Below are positions 1-8,696 of a stretch of DNA of 64,000 nt, piece after piece (position 1 is the stretch's first letter; the number at the start of each line of letters is the position of its first letter). The translations under genes were made by a program, and so were the position numbers. The notes beneath the pieces are model-generated. The model had not been told where the DNA came from. It was given only the letters and a program-made list of their open reading frames with translations, and searched no databases. The DNA is from Corynebacterium kalinowskii. GTDB taxonomy: Bacteria; Actinomycetota; Actinomycetes; Mycobacteriales; Mycobacteriaceae. The stretch lies in NCBI RefSeq assembly GCF_009734385.1, contig NZ_CP046452.1, positions 1,116,001 through 1,180,000 on the forward strand. The letters are read 5' to 3'.

Positions 1-198
1 ACCTGGCTCACCTTCGCCACGCTCACCCGCGACTGCACCCTCACCATGGAAAAGATCGGCCGATTTCTCGCCCTGCTCGAGCTGTACAAAGCACGCGCCA
101 TCGGAGTGGAACAGGAAGAATCACTCGGCGAACTACGCGTGGCGTGGACCGGCATCGATGTCGACCCCGCCGTGGTCGCCGCGGCGAATTGGGAGTAA
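1..198 (+). CDS. scpA: ScpA, segregation and condensation protein A (C-terminal part)
   Basis: This is the last 65 codons of a gene that enters from the left edge and stops with TAA at 196-198. The translation contains the LALLELYK segment and ends in AANWE, matching the C-terminal winged-helix part of ScpA, the kleisin that bridges the SMC heads of the chromosome condensin. The start, the N-terminal SMC-binding part and any upstream partner lie outside the window. Its usual partner scpB does not follow directly: it begins only at 1144, after an antisense lipoprotein gene. The assignment rests on this short conserved tail and on the nearby scpB. Confidence 0.85.
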   Translation, partial: TWLTFATLTRDCTLTMEKIGRFLALLELYKARAIGVEQEESLGELRVAWTGIDVDPAVVAAANWE

Positions 199-452
199 AG
201 ACTGGCGGATGCGTTTTGTTTGCACCTTGCGCCTTTGATCATCTTGCTAGTAGCTCACTAATCAAGCGAACGAATTGTGACTTAATTTCGAGTCAGCTCA
301 GCCGCAGCTCGTATTTTCCTCAACGATGAGTATCCCATTTAGCAAGCAAAACCATTCTTGCAAATGCATACCAGCGTTTCCATGGATCCCATTAGAGTTC
401 TTATCGAACGAGAATAGATTGGATTAGATCTTTTCGTGCCAGCTGAGTTCTA
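199..452. other. AT-rich spacer between scpA and an antisense lipoprotein gene
   Basis: This 254-base stretch is visibly richer in A+T than scpA and scpB. I see no convincing gene, no terminator hairpin and no insertion-sequence ends. A short plus-strand open frame at 144-329 starts inside scpA in another frame and is not credible. Confidence 0.5.
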
Positions 453-962
453 TCATTTAAAGGTTGAATCACAATGAAGAAACTCATCTTTACTTACGAT
501 CTTGTCTTTTCCAATTACCAGCTGACCCGGCTGCAGGCGACCTATGCTGTCACCAGTTGTCTCTGTATCGTAACTAATTGCGTCATGGCCGACTGCCTCA
601 GCGCGGATACGGAGAGTTCTGGACCCAGATTCTGGAAGCACTTTCGGTGTCCCAGCCCAGTCTCCATTCAAGGAATTTGGGTCAAGAGTAAACGGTTCAG
701 GATGCGATTTCGAAGATTCGGCAGCAAAGAAGAAGTTCTTCGGAGTGCTTTCTCCCATTTCTTCTTGCAACGCGTAAACGGTAACTCGGTTAATTGGGAG
801 ACCACACGGGTTGAAGGAGAGGAGTACTTGACCAGATTCATCCTTAGTGACGGCGACTTTTCCCACAAACTGTGTGTCTATGGCATTGCCGCACGCTACC
901 AAAAGTACAGTCGACGCCAATGCAAATCCGAGAGTTTCGAGTTTTTTTAAGTAGCGTGTCAT
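453..962 (-). CDS. Small secreted lipoprotein, function unknown
   Basis: The protein has 169 residues. The start at 962 is preceded by AAAGGA at a good distance; the longer in-frame start at 1022 would add 20 residues that do not look like a signal sequence. From 962 the protein begins MTRYLKKLETLG, a positively charged stretch, followed by a hydrophobic core and the lipobox LVAC (cysteine near residue 24), so it should be exported and lipidated. The mature part is rich in Asp, Ser, Thr and Pro and has no family I recognise. The gene lies antisense between scpA and scpB in AT-rich DNA, which suggests a later insertion into that locus. Confidence 0.75.
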   Translation of the reverse strand: MTRYLKKLETLGFALASTVLLVACGNAIDTQFVGKVAVTKDESGQVLLSFNPCGLPINRVTVYALQEEMGESTPKNFFFAAESSKSHPEPFTLDPNSLNGDWAGTPKVLPESGSRTLRIRAEAVGHDAISYDTETTGDSIGRLQPGQLVIGKDKIVSKDEFLHCDSTFK

Positions 963-1129
963 TGCTTGTCCTTTAAAGGAGATGGGCTCGAAGTTGGCAG
1001 TGGGATAACTGTTGCCTGGCAATGACTTTAAAGTATTGTGGAAAAAACTTTTTTTGATGTGGTGAAGTTGAATGCTCCAACAGGCTCGTTCGCCGGTTGA
1101 CCGCGTGCAATAACTCAGGAGAGGCTGGG

Positions 1130-1135
1130 TAAACT
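1130..1135 (+). promoter_or_regulatory. -10 box of a leaderless scpB promoter
   Basis: TAAACT ends eight bases before the scpB ATG and there is no Shine-Dalgarno sequence next to the start; an AGGAG lies about 22 bases away, too far to serve. This spacing puts transcription start at or next to the ATG. It would give scpB its own promoter despite its separation from scpA. Confidence 0.5.
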
Positions 1136-1143
1136 TAACGCCT

Positions 1144-1689
1144 ATGACCCTCCCCGCGATTTCCCAGCTCCGCTCTCAACTGGAGTCGATGCTCCTGGTT
1201 GTTGATTCTCCGATTACTACTTCGGTGTTGGCCAAGGTTCTTGAACAGGACGAGGCTTCTGTCAAAACAATCCTGCAGCAGTGGCAAAGTGAACTCGACG
1301 AGCGGGCCAGCGGCATTGAGCTGCGGGAATCGCCGGAGGGGTGGCGCTTGTACACCAGGAAAGAAAACGCTGGGGTCGTCGAAAAGCTCGTGCTCGATGG
1401 CAGCCAGACGAAGCTCTCGCGCGCGGCCCTGGAGACGCTCGCGGTGGTGGCATATCGCCAGCCCGTCACCCGTGCGCAGGTCGCGGCGGTGCGCGGTGTG
1501 AACGTGGATGGCGTGATGCGCACGCTGGAGCTGCGCGGGCTGATTCGTGAGGTGGAATCCGAGGGGCTGGCGAACCAGTACGAAACCACCGAGCTGTTCT
1601 TGGAGCTCATGGGCATCGATTCGCTGTCCAGGCTGCCAGATTTGGCCCCGCTGCTGCCCGATGTGGATTCTATCGACGAGGAATACTAG
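1144..1689 (+). CDS. scpB: ScpB, segregation and condensation protein B
   Basis: This 181-residue protein is the winged-helix partner (kite subunit) of ScpA in the SMC-ScpAB condensin that compacts and segregates the chromosome. The diagnostic segment ALETLAVVAYRQPVTRAQVAAVRG is present near residues 98-121, followed by the VDGVMRTLELRGLIRE helix-turn-helix wing. Length is normal for the family, and the acidic C-terminus ends in DEEY. The start has no nearby ribosome site but a well-placed -10 box, so a leaderless transcript is likely. The adjacent scpA tail supports the call, although an antisense gene separates the two. Confidence 0.95.
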   Translation: MTLPAISQLRSQLESMLLVVDSPITTSVLAKVLEQDEASVKTILQQWQSELDERASGIELRESPEGWRLYTRKENAGVVEKLVLDGSQTKLSRAALETLAVVAYRQPVTRAQVAAVRGVNVDGVMRTLELRGLIREVESEGLANQYETTELFLELMGIDSLSRLPDLAPLLPDVDSIDEEY

Positions 1690-1691
1690 AC

Positions 1692-1706
1692 TTGAACACC
1701 GTTCAA
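1692..1706. promoter_or_regulatory. Probable BioQ operator in front of bioA
   Basis: TTGAACACCGTTCAA is a perfect inverted repeat of TTGAAC and GTTCAA around a 3-base centre. It sits just after the scpB stop and ends 14 bases before the bioA start. The known corynebacterial BioQ site has the form TGAAC-N3-GTTAC, so this is a close and more symmetrical match. By inference a TetR-type BioQ encoded elsewhere represses bioAD when biotin is plentiful. Confidence 0.65.
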
Positions 1707-1720
1707 TGAACGGAGTTCTC

Positions 1721-2995
1721 ATGCGCCCAGAAGACATCGTCGCCTTCGACCAAGCCCACTTGTGGCACCCCTACGCGCCCACACCCGCGCCGATGGATCC
1801 GCTGCCGGTGGCGTCGGCAAGCGGCGTGCACCTCACGCTCACTGACGGCCGCAGGCTTATCGACGGCATGAGCTCCTGGTGGGCAGCCGCCCACGGCCAC
1901 TCCCATCCAGCACTGGTGAGCGCTGCGCACGAGCAAATTGATCGGATGAGCCACGTCATGTTCGGCGGACTGACACACGAACCTGCCGTGAAGCTGGGGG
2001 AGCGACTGGTCAGGCTCACCGGGCTGGACAAGGTGTTTTATGCCGATTCCGGTTCTGTGTCCGTAGAAGTGGCAGTGAAGATGGCGCTGCAATACCAGCG
2101 CGGCATGGGACACCTTGAGCGAAACAAGCTGCTCACCTGGCGTGGCGGCTACCACGGGGATACCTTTGCACCGATGTCCGTGTGTGACCCGGAGGGCGGC
2201 ATGCACGCGCTGTGGCGGGGGACCATCGCGGAGCAGAAATTCGCACCGGCGCCTCCTGCTGGCACTGATTTCAATGACTACATAGAAACTTTCGAGTCTT
2301 GCATCGACGAGACGGTCGCCGCTGTGATCATCGAGCCCGTGGTCCAGGGGGCCGGCGGCATGCGATTCCACTCCCCGGATTTAGTGGCGGAGATCAGGCA
2401 ACTGTGCACCAAGCACGGCATCTTGTTCATAGCCGACGAAATCGCCACCGGCTTCGGGCGCACCGGCTCGATCTTCGCCTGCCAGGCGGCTGGGGTGAAG
2501 CCGGACATCATGTGCGTAGGCAAAGCCCTGACCGGCGGTTTCATGACCCTTGCTGCAACGCTCGCCACGAACGAGGTAGCCGAGGCGATCCAGACCCCGG
2601 AAGGCGGCGGCGCACTCATGCACGGCCCGACGTTTATGGGCAACCCGCTGGCTTGCGCGGTCGCCGACACAGCCGTGGAACTCATCGAGGCAGGGGACTG
2701 GCAGCACCAGGTCCCGCGCATCGAAGCAGAGCTCAGGGCCGGATTGGAGCCACTATCAGTAGATCCGCGCGTCGCCGAGGTTCGGGTATTGGGAGCCATC
2801 GGCGTGGTCGAAATGAAGCAGCCCGTTGATATGCGTGCAACTACCGAAGCGGCCGTTGCCGAGGGCGTGTGGCTGCGACCCTTCGGCAAGCTGATTTACT
2901 GCATGCCGCCGTTTATCAGCACCACTGAGCAGGTAACACAGATCTGCCGCGCCATCCGCGCCGCGGTCGAAGCCAACGAGGAGTACAAGAAGTGA
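1721..2995 (+). CDS. bioA: Adenosylmethionine-8-amino-7-oxononanoate aminotransferase BioA
   Basis: BioA uses PLP to transfer the amino group of S-adenosylmethionine to KAPA, giving DAPA, the antepenultimate step of biotin synthesis in the cytosol. The 424-residue protein has the class III aminotransferase layout: HLWHPYAP near the start, MSSWWAAAHGHSHP, FADEIATGFGRTG and the lysine-containing VGKALTGG that binds PLP. I chose the ATG at 1721 because GGAG lies five bases upstream; the earlier ATG at 1706 falls inside the putative BioQ operator. bioD follows with a GTGA overlap, so the two genes are translationally coupled. Confidence 0.95.
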   Translation: MRPEDIVAFDQAHLWHPYAPTPAPMDPLPVASASGVHLTLTDGRRLIDGMSSWWAAAHGHSHPALVSAAHEQIDRMSHVMFGGLTHEPAVKLGERLVRLTGLDKVFYADSGSVSVEVAVKMALQYQRGMGHLERNKLLTWRGGYHGDTFAPMSVCDPEGGMHALWRGTIAEQKFAPAPPAGTDFNDYIETFESCIDETVAAVIIEPVVQGAGGMRFHSPDLVAEIRQLCTKHGILFIADEIATGFGRTGSIFACQAAGVKPDIMCVGKALTGGFMTLAATLATNEVAEAIQTPEGGGALMHGPTFMGNPLACAVADTAVELIEAGDWQHQVPRIEAELRAGLEPLSVDPRVAEVRVLGAIGVVEMKQPVDMRATTEAAVAEGVWLRPFGKLIYCMPPFISTTEQVTQICRAIRAAVEANEEYKK

Positions 2996-3654
2996 TTGTC
3001 ATCATCACCGGCACGAACACTGACGTCGGCAAGACCGCCGTCACCGCTGCGCTGGCGTTAAGGCTCCAAACGGAAGGCTGGGATGTGATTCCAATTAAGC
3101 CTTTGCAGACTGGCGAACCGGATGGCGAGGGCGATGCTATGACCGTCAACGCCCTCACCGGGCTGGATACCTTTGAATTTGCGCGCTACCCGGAGCCCCT
3201 CGCCCCGAATCTGGCTGCGCGACGCGCTGGGCTGCCACAGGCGTCGATAAGCGAGGTGGCCGCGTGGGTGCGCGAGTTTGATGCACCAGGCCGCGTGGTG
3301 TTGGTTGAGGGCGCGGGTGGGTTGCTCGTGCGCCTTGCCGACGACTGGACCATCGCCGACCTCGCCGCGCACCTGCACGCCCCGATGATCGTGGTGACTT
3401 CGACAATTCTGGGCTCGCTTAATGTGGCGGAACTGACCGTCGAAGCAGCTCAGCGTAGGGGACTGGAGGTGCTGGGGCTCGTGGGTGGGCGCGTGCAGAT
3501 TGAAAATGATCTCGCGGCGCAGCTGAACCTTTCCGAGCTCGCGGTAGTAACTGGTGTGCCTTACCTCGGATCCCTGCCCGAGGGTTGCCTGGACCGACTG
3601 CCGGAAGTGGCACAGACGCTGCAGCTGCCGGAATTGTTGCTGAAAGACGACTAA
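2992..3654 (+). CDS. bioD: Dethiobiotin synthetase BioD
   Basis: BioD uses ATP and CO2 to close the ureido ring of DAPA and form dethiobiotin. The 220-residue protein begins with the P-loop GTNTDVGKTAV and has the EGAGGLLV switch segment near residue 105. It starts at a GTG that overlaps the bioA stop, so both are made from one transcript behind the putative BioQ site. No bioB or bioF is in the window. Confidence 0.95.
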   Translation: MIVIITGTNTDVGKTAVTAALALRLQTEGWDVIPIKPLQTGEPDGEGDAMTVNALTGLDTFEFARYPEPLAPNLAARRAGLPQASISEVAAWVREFDAPGRVVLVEGAGGLLVRLADDWTIADLAAHLHAPMIVVTSTILGSLNVAELTVEAAQRRGLEVLGLVGGRVQIENDLAAQLNLSELAVVTGVPYLGSLPEGCLDRLPEVAQTLQLPELLLKDD

Positions 3655-3705
3655 ATCCGCTAGGCTCTGGGCGTAACTTCAAACTTCATAGATAGGACAC
3701 ATTTC

Positions 3706-4635
3706 GTGACCACACCCGCTCGCCGAGACGGCACACCGGATAAGAAAAGGCAGCCCCGCAAGGGTCCAAGCACCTCTTCTCGCCCGCGCCGTGGCGAAAA
3801 TGCTACCCGTCAAACTGCCTCTGACATCTATGTCTCTAAGGCAAAACCATCCCGCCACCAGCACGTTTCCGATAATCACTCCTTCGGAACTGCTGAAGAG
3901 GGCGACGGTATTCGCCTCCAAAAAGTGCTCGCCCAAGCTGGCGTCGCTTCCCGTCGCATGGCGGAAAAACTGATCGATCAAGGCCGCGTTGAGGTCAACG
4001 GCAAGATCGTGATGACCCAGGGCATGCGCATCGACCCGGACACCGCCATCGTGCGCGTCGACGGCGTCCGCATCCGCATCAACGAGGACCTGCAGTACTT
4101 CGTGCTGAACAAGCCATTCGGCGTGCAGTCCACCATGAGCGATGACATGGGCCGCCCATGCATCGGCGACATCGTCGGCGAAAAGCTCGATGCCGGTCAG
4201 CGCCTCTTCCACGTTGGTCGCCTCGACGCCAACACCGAAGGCCTGATCCTGCTCACCAACGACGGCGAGCTGGCTAACCGCCTCATGCACCCTTCGTACG
4301 AGGTCAACAAGACCTACCTGGCCACCGTTATCGGTGAAATGCGCCCAGCCGACATCCGCACCCTGAAAAATGGCGTCGAGCTTGACGACGGCCCAGCCAA
4401 GGCCGACAGCGCCCAGATCATTGAGACCTGGCAGGGCAAGACCATCGTGCGTGTTGACATTCACGAAGGCCGCAAGCACATCGTCCGTCGCCTGCTCAAG
4501 GCCGCTGGATTCCCGGTCGAGCGCCTCGTGCGCACCAAGATCCACACTGTGCAGCTGGGCGAGCAGACCCCGGGTGCCATCCGCGCGCTGAATGACGCCG
4601 AGCTCGCTTCGCTCTACAAGGTGGTGGAGATGTGA
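3706..4635 (+). CDS. rluB: Ribosomal large subunit pseudouridine synthase RluB
   Basis: RluB isomerises a uridine in 23S rRNA to pseudouridine. The 309-residue protein has a basic, disordered N-terminal extension of about 65 residues, then an S4 RNA-binding domain (RLQKVLAQAGVASRR) and the catalytic RsuA/RluB domain with GRLDANTEGLILLTNDG, which carries the catalytic Asp. It starts with GTG at 3706, behind AGGAC. Its last codons overlap the start of cmk, and der follows, an order common in actinobacteria (scpA, scpB, rluB, cmk, der). Here bioAD is inserted between scpB and rluB. Confidence 0.92.
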   Translation: MTTPARRDGTPDKKRQPRKGPSTSSRPRRGENATRQTASDIYVSKAKPSRHQHVSDNHSFGTAEEGDGIRLQKVLAQAGVASRRMAEKLIDQGRVEVNGKIVMTQGMRIDPDTAIVRVDGVRIRINEDLQYFVLNKPFGVQSTMSDDMGRPCIGDIVGEKLDAGQRLFHVGRLDANTEGLILLTNDGELANRLMHPSYEVNKTYLATVIGEMRPADIRTLKNGVELDDGPAKADSAQIIETWQGKTIVRVDIHEGRKHIVRRLLKAAGFPVERLVRTKIHTVQLGEQTPGAIRALNDAELASLYKVVEM

Positions 4636-5345
4636 TGATCTCCAACATGCCTGAAGAGGGCCTCATCGTCGCCGTCGACGGTCCTTCGGGTGCTGGCAAG
4701 TCCACCGCGTGCCGCGCTGTTGCGCGCCAACTGGATGCAAAGTACCTGGACACCGGTGCTATGTACCGCGTCGCCACGTTGCACGTGCTGCGCAAAGGCA
4801 TTGACCCTGCTGATGAAGCAGCCGTCGTTGCTGCCACTGCCGCATTGCCACTCCAGGTGAACGACGACCCAGCATCCACCGAGGTTTTGCTCTCCGGTGA
4901 GGACGTCTCCCGCGAGATTCGTGGTCCCGAAGTGACTAAGTACGTATCGCAGGTGTCGGCGTACCCGCAGGTCCGCGAAAACCTGGTCGCACTGCAGCGC
5001 GCATTGGCCGCTGAAGCGCATCGCTGCATCGTTGATGGCCGCGACATCGGCACCACTGTCCTGGTCACAGCGCCGGTGAAGATTTTCCTCACCGCTTCCG
5101 CCGAGGTTCGTGCCCGACGTCGCTACAACCAGGATGTTGCCGCCGGTCGTGCTGCTGACTTCGAGGCAGTGCTTGCCGACGTCGAACGCCGTGACGAACT
5201 TGATTCCACCCGCGCAGTGTCCCCACTGCGCCCTGCCGAGGACGCGACCATCGTGGATACCTCCGACATGTCATTCGACCAGGTCGTCGACTCACTCATT
5301 GAGCTGACGCGAGTGTCAGCATCCGCTGCACAGGAAGGGGCATAA
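4635..5345 (+). CDS. cmk: Cytidylate kinase Cmk
   Basis: Cmk phosphorylates CMP and dCMP to the diphosphates in pyrimidine nucleotide salvage. The 236-residue protein carries the P-loop [12 protein letters not shown], the substrate segment YLDTGAMYR and DGRDIGTTV. The ATG at 4635 overlaps the rluB stop (TGATG) and has GGAG five bases upstream; the alternative GTG at 4632 would leave only two bases. der begins five bases after its stop, so rluB, cmk and der form one operon. Confidence 0.95.
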   Translation: MISNMPEEGLIVAVDGPSGAGKSTACRAVARQLDAKYLDTGAMYRVATLHVLRKGIDPADEAAVVAATAALPLQVNDDPASTEVLLSGEDVSREIRGPEVTKYVSQVSAYPQVRENLVALQRALAAEAHRCIVDGRDIGTTVLVTAPVKIFLTASAEVRARRRYNQDVAAGRAADFEAVLADVERRDELDSTRAVSPLRPAEDATIVDTSDMSFDQVVDSLIELTRVSASAAQEGA

Positions 5346-5349
5346 ACAT

Positions 5350-6957
5350 ATGAGCTCCAAGGATCATGAACTTCACGAAGAAAAAGAAACTACCTTCGTC
5401 TACCACACCCAAGGTGGCGAGATCGCTGCTGACAAGGCTTACTCTGATGACGAGGTCGTAGCTCCCGGCGGCGGATATGCCGCCTCCGACTTCGACGCTT
5501 CCGACTTCGGTTTCAAGCTCGATGAGGACTTTGACGAGTCCGAGTTCGGCGAGGCGGACTTCGGTGAGGATGACTTTGAAGACGACGAAGATTGGGAAGA
5601 AGTCGAGCGCGAATTCGGTCTCGCACCGACCTTCGAAGAGGAAAACCTCTGCACCGTCGCTATTGTTGGCCGGCCTAACGTAGGCAAGTCTTCGCTGACG
5701 AACCGCTTTCTGGCGCGTCGCGAAGCAGTGGTGGAAGACCACCCGGGCGTGACCCGTGACCGCATCTCCTACCTCGCCGAATGGACTGGCCAGCGCTTCT
5801 GGGTGCAGGACACCGGCGGCTGGGACCCTGACGCCAAGGGCATTCACGGCGCGATCGCTCGCCAGGCGGAGACAGCAATGGCGACTGCCGATGTGATCGT
5901 CATGGTCGTCGACGCCAAGGTCGGCATCACCGAAACTGACTCCGTCATGGCTTCCAACCTGCAGCGCGCCGATGTGCCCGTGATTCTGGTGGCCAACAAG
6001 GCTGACTCGGACAACATGATTGCCGATGTCGCCGAATTCTGGGGCCTTGGCCTCGGCGAGCCATTCCCAGTGTCTGCGCAGCACGGCCGCGGCGGCGCCG
6101 ACGTCCTGGACAAAATCCTCGAGCTGTTCCCTGAGGAGCCTCGCCACCCATCGATCGTTCAGGGACCACGTCGCGTGGCGCTCGTCGGCCGACCAAACGT
6201 GGGCAAGTCTTCACTGCTGAACAAGATCTCCGGCGAGCAGCGCTCCGTGGTGGACAATGTCGCGGGCACCACAGTAGATCCGGTGGACTCCCTGGTCCAG
6301 CTCGACCAGAAGCTCTGGAAGTTCATTGACACCGCGGGCCTGCGCAAAAAGGTCAAGAACGCGCAGGGGCACGAGTACTACGCCTCGCTGCGCACCCGCG
6401 GCGTGATCGACGCTGCCGAGGTGTGCGTCATGCTTATCGACGCCTCCGAGCAAATCTCCGAGCAGGACCAGCGAGTCCTCTCGATGATCATTGATTCGGG
6501 CCGCGCTCTGGTCATCGCGTTCAACAAGTGGGACCTGGTGGACGAGGATCGACGCGAACTTCTCGACCGCGAAATCGACCTGCAGCTGGCGCACGTCCCG
6601 TGGGTAAAGCGCGTTAACATCTCTGCAGCCACCGGCCGCGCGTTGCAGCGCCTCGAGCCTGCGATGATCGAGGCACTGGAGTCTTGGGATCAGCGAGTGA
6701 CTACGGGGCAGCTCAACAACTGGCTCCGCGCAGTTATCGCGCAGAATCCGCCACCGATGCGCGGCGGTCGCCTGCCTCGCGTACTCTTTGCCACCCAGGC
6801 ATCGACTCGCCCGCCCGTGATCGTGCTGTTCACGACTGGCTTCCTGGATGCTGGTTACCGTCGTTACTTGGAGCGCAAGTTCCGCGAGACGTTCGGGTTC
6901 GAGGGCACGCCGGTGAAGATCGCTGTGCGTGTGCGTGAGAAGCGCGGAAAGAAGTAG
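5350..6957 (+). CDS. der: Ribosome-assembly GTPase Der (EngA)
   Basis: Der is a double GTPase needed for late 50S subunit assembly. Both GTPase domains are clear: [14 protein letters not shown] near residue 106 and [14 protein letters not shown] near residue 280, with NKAD and NKWD specificity motifs, followed by the KH-like C-terminal domain ending in VREKRGKK. The protein is 535 residues, about 90-100 longer than the E. coli form, because of an acidic N-terminal extension (about residues 1-98) full of Asp, Glu, Phe and Gly. It is the last gene of the rluB-cmk-der operon and is followed by a strong terminator. Confidence 0.95.
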   Translation: MSSKDHELHEEKETTFVYHTQGGEIAADKAYSDDEVVAPGGGYAASDFDASDFGFKLDEDFDESEFGEADFGEDDFEDDEDWEEVEREFGLAPTFEEENLCTVAIVGRPNVGKSSLTNRFLARREAVVEDHPGVTRDRISYLAEWTGQRFWVQDTGGWDPDAKGIHGAIARQAETAMATADVIVMVVDAKVGITETDSVMASNLQRADVPVILVANKADSDNMIADVAEFWGLGLGEPFPVSAQHGRGGADVLDKILELFPEEPRHPSIVQGPRRVALVGRPNVGKSSLLNKISGEQRSVVDNVAGTTVDPVDSLVQLDQKLWKFIDTAGLRKKVKNAQGHEYYASLRTRGVIDAAEVCVMLIDASEQISEQDQRVLSMIIDSGRALVIAFNKWDLVDEDRRELLDREIDLQLAHVPWVKRVNISAATGRALQRLEPAMIEALESWDQRVTTGQLNNWLRAVIAQNPPPMRGGRLPRVLFATQASTRPPVIVLFTTGFLDAGYRRYLERKFRETFGFEGTPVKIAVRVREKRGKK

Positions 6958-6996
6958 TTCTTTCACTTTGTGTTGAACGAAGGTATCTGAGTACTG

Positions 6997-7041
6997 AAAC
7001 GGGTAGCGATCATTCGGCTTGAATGATCGCTACCCGTTTTT
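6997..7041 (+). terminator. Rho-independent terminator of the der operon
   Basis: A perfect 17-base-pair stem (6998-7014 with 7022-7038) around a 7-base loop is followed by a run of five T. It lies 40 bases after the der stop and should end the rluB-cmk-der transcript. Confidence 0.9.
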
Positions 7042-7469
7042 CGTGTATTCGGCCAGCAAGCACGTTTGCTATCGACAAGATTCTTTTCGGTTTGAAAAAT
7101 CGCTATTGGGTGACAGTCAACGAGCACGTGAGCATGGCATTAATCAAAAGGAGGCAAAGGCAAGTCTAAAAACTTGACCTACGACCAATTTGTGATCCTA
7201 ATGAGACTTTTGATGAAGTTGCGACTAAAGTAGCCAGTGTTTTGTGTGTTTCACGTGAAACGCCTGGTCATATTGTGAGTATTGGTAAGAATACAACTCT
7301 GCAATCAGTCAAGTTCAATGGCTGGATAATGATTGTTTTGGGTGCAAAGTCACGAAATGGTAAAAAATTTTCGTGGTCGTGTTAACGAATCTGTAACCTC
7401 AGCGATCTTCTAGTTGTAAGCACAGCGAGACTTTGAAACTCGCACTCTGTAAAGCAAGAAAAGGTAAGA
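7042..7469. other. 428-base AT-rich intergenic region
   Basis: No gene is supported here. The stretch holds a parS-like palindrome at 7247-7262 and an open reading frame from 7170 to a TAA at 7383-7385 that lacks a credible start codon. It also presumably contains the promoter of the lipoprotein gene at 7470. Base composition is clearly AT-richer than the flanking genes. Confidence 0.5.
7247..7262. promoter_or_regulatory. parS-like ParB-binding palindrome
   Basis: The 14-base core GTTTCACGTGAAAC (7248-7261) is a perfect palindrome preceded by T. It matches 15 of 16 bases of the bacterial parS consensus TGTTTCACGTGAAACA used by chromosomal ParB. Chromosomal parS sites normally cluster near oriC, and no origin genes are in this window, so its use is uncertain. 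Confidence 0.5.
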
Positions 7470-8696
7470 ATGAACGTAGAACACTCCATGGCAACGTCGG
7501 CAGCTCGTCGACGCCCCTCCGTCGCCAAGCGCGGCGCCGGACTGGTGGGCCTAGCTGTTCTTCTCGCGACCGCAGCCGGTTGCGCAGTGAGCCAGGCGGA
7601 TACGATTTCGCCTACGCAGCACCGCAACAACACGTCCATCTTCAGTGCAGTCGCCGGCGTCACCACTTCCGAGCTCACTTCTGCGTTCCCATCTACCACC
7701 TCAGCTCAGGTTGTTGACGGCACCGTAAAGCCAGCGGTTGACGGCCAGACGGAAGGCAGCCTTGCGGACCTATCGCAGAGCGCAGCGTGGTCGCTCACTC
7801 TCGACGAGAAGATTGACGGCATGCGTCTCGGCCCGATGTATGGCTCCGACTCTGTGGCACCGCTTCAGGTTGGCAACGTCATGCTCGTCGGCCTGCGTAG
7901 TTCTGTTCTCAACGAAGCCGGTACCGCTGCGTTTTCGATGACTGATGGCTCCCTGCTCTGGCAGGACCGCTCCCTGGAGTGTCAGCGTGTCGATCTCGGC
8001 GGCGCTGTGCCATGTCGTCAGAACGCGGGCGAGTGGGCTCCGTTCAACCCAGGTGCGGGCGCGTTCGGCCCAGCCCTCAACCCAGGTTTTGCTCCAGAAG
8101 CGTTTGGTTTCGCCGATGGCGTGCTTTACTCGGCTCGCACCAATGGTGCTGGCATGATCGAAGTTGCCGCCGGGACGGTAGAGAACCCTGCCGGGCTGTG
8201 GACCGTTGCGGTTCCGCGTTCCGCTGAAGCCATGATTCCGGGCGAAGGCGCTGCCATCCGCGTTGGCGACACTGTGAAGGTCACCATGGGGGCTGCCGAG
8301 ATTGAGCTGACCAAGGACGGCGCTCCGCTGACTGCTACCGCGCAAGCTGCGCAGCCTGCCGACGGCGCCATGGTTGTCGATATCGAGCAGACCATTGGCG
8401 ATACCCACATCGCCAACACTGTGGACGACCGCATCAGCTCGGGCACCTGGAGCATTCCATCTCGCGTGGTCTCCAAGAACACCGTCACCGACGGTGAGCG
8501 CCTCACCTATGTTGCCGGCGACGATGCCGATGGTTCCAACGTCATCCGCACCATCTCGCTGGTGGATGGCAAGACGGTGTCGGAGCATTCGGTCGTCGCT
8601 AATGCAGCAGAGCCACGCGACATTCAGAGCGCAGCGCGCGGCATTTTTGCCTTCGATAAGCAGTTCTCCCGCATCGCCTACTACCCCGCAGGCTAA
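7470..8696 (+). CDS. Secreted lipoprotein of unknown function, possibly beta-propeller-like
   Basis: The 408-residue protein starts with an Arg-rich segment, a hydrophobic core (GLVGLAVLLATAAGC) and a cysteine near residue 39, which fits a lipoprotein signal with a slightly atypical lipobox. AAGG lies five bases before the ATG. The mature part has repeating short blocks (for example QVGNVMLVGLRS and DGSLLWQDRSLEC) that recall PQQ-like propeller proteins, but I could not confirm the repeats by eye. It stands alone behind a long intergenic region and overlaps the end of the convergent methyltransferase by four bases. Function is unknown. Confidence 0.75.
   Translation: MNVEHSMATSAARRRPSVAKRGAGLVGLAVLLATAAGCAVSQADTISPTQHRNNTSIFSAVAGVTTSELTSAFPSTTSAQVVDGTVKPAVDGQTEGSLADLSQSAAWSLTLDEKIDGMRLGPMYGSDSVAPLQVGNVMLVGLRSSVLNEAGTAAFSMTDGSLLWQDRSLECQRVDLGGAVPCRQNAGEWAPFNPGAGAFGPALNPGFAPEAFGFADGVLYSARTNGAGMIEVAAGTVENPAGLWTVAVPRSAEAMIPGEGAAIRVGDTVKVTMGAAEIELTKDGAPLTATAQAAQPADGAMVVDIEQTIGDTHIANTVDDRISSGTWSIPSRVVSKNTVTDGERLTYVAGDDADGSNVIRTISLVDGKTVSEHSVVANAAEPRDIQSAARGIFAFDKQFSRIAYYPAG

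Noticed and set aside
474..950. 158-codon plus-strand open frame opposite the lipoprotein gene
   Set aside because: It is antisense to a gene with a clear lipoprotein signal and ribosome site, and has no recognisable protein features.
3679..4545. 288-codon minus-strand frame opposite rluB
   Set aside because: rluB is certain from its motifs; the antisense frame arises from high-GC codon bias.
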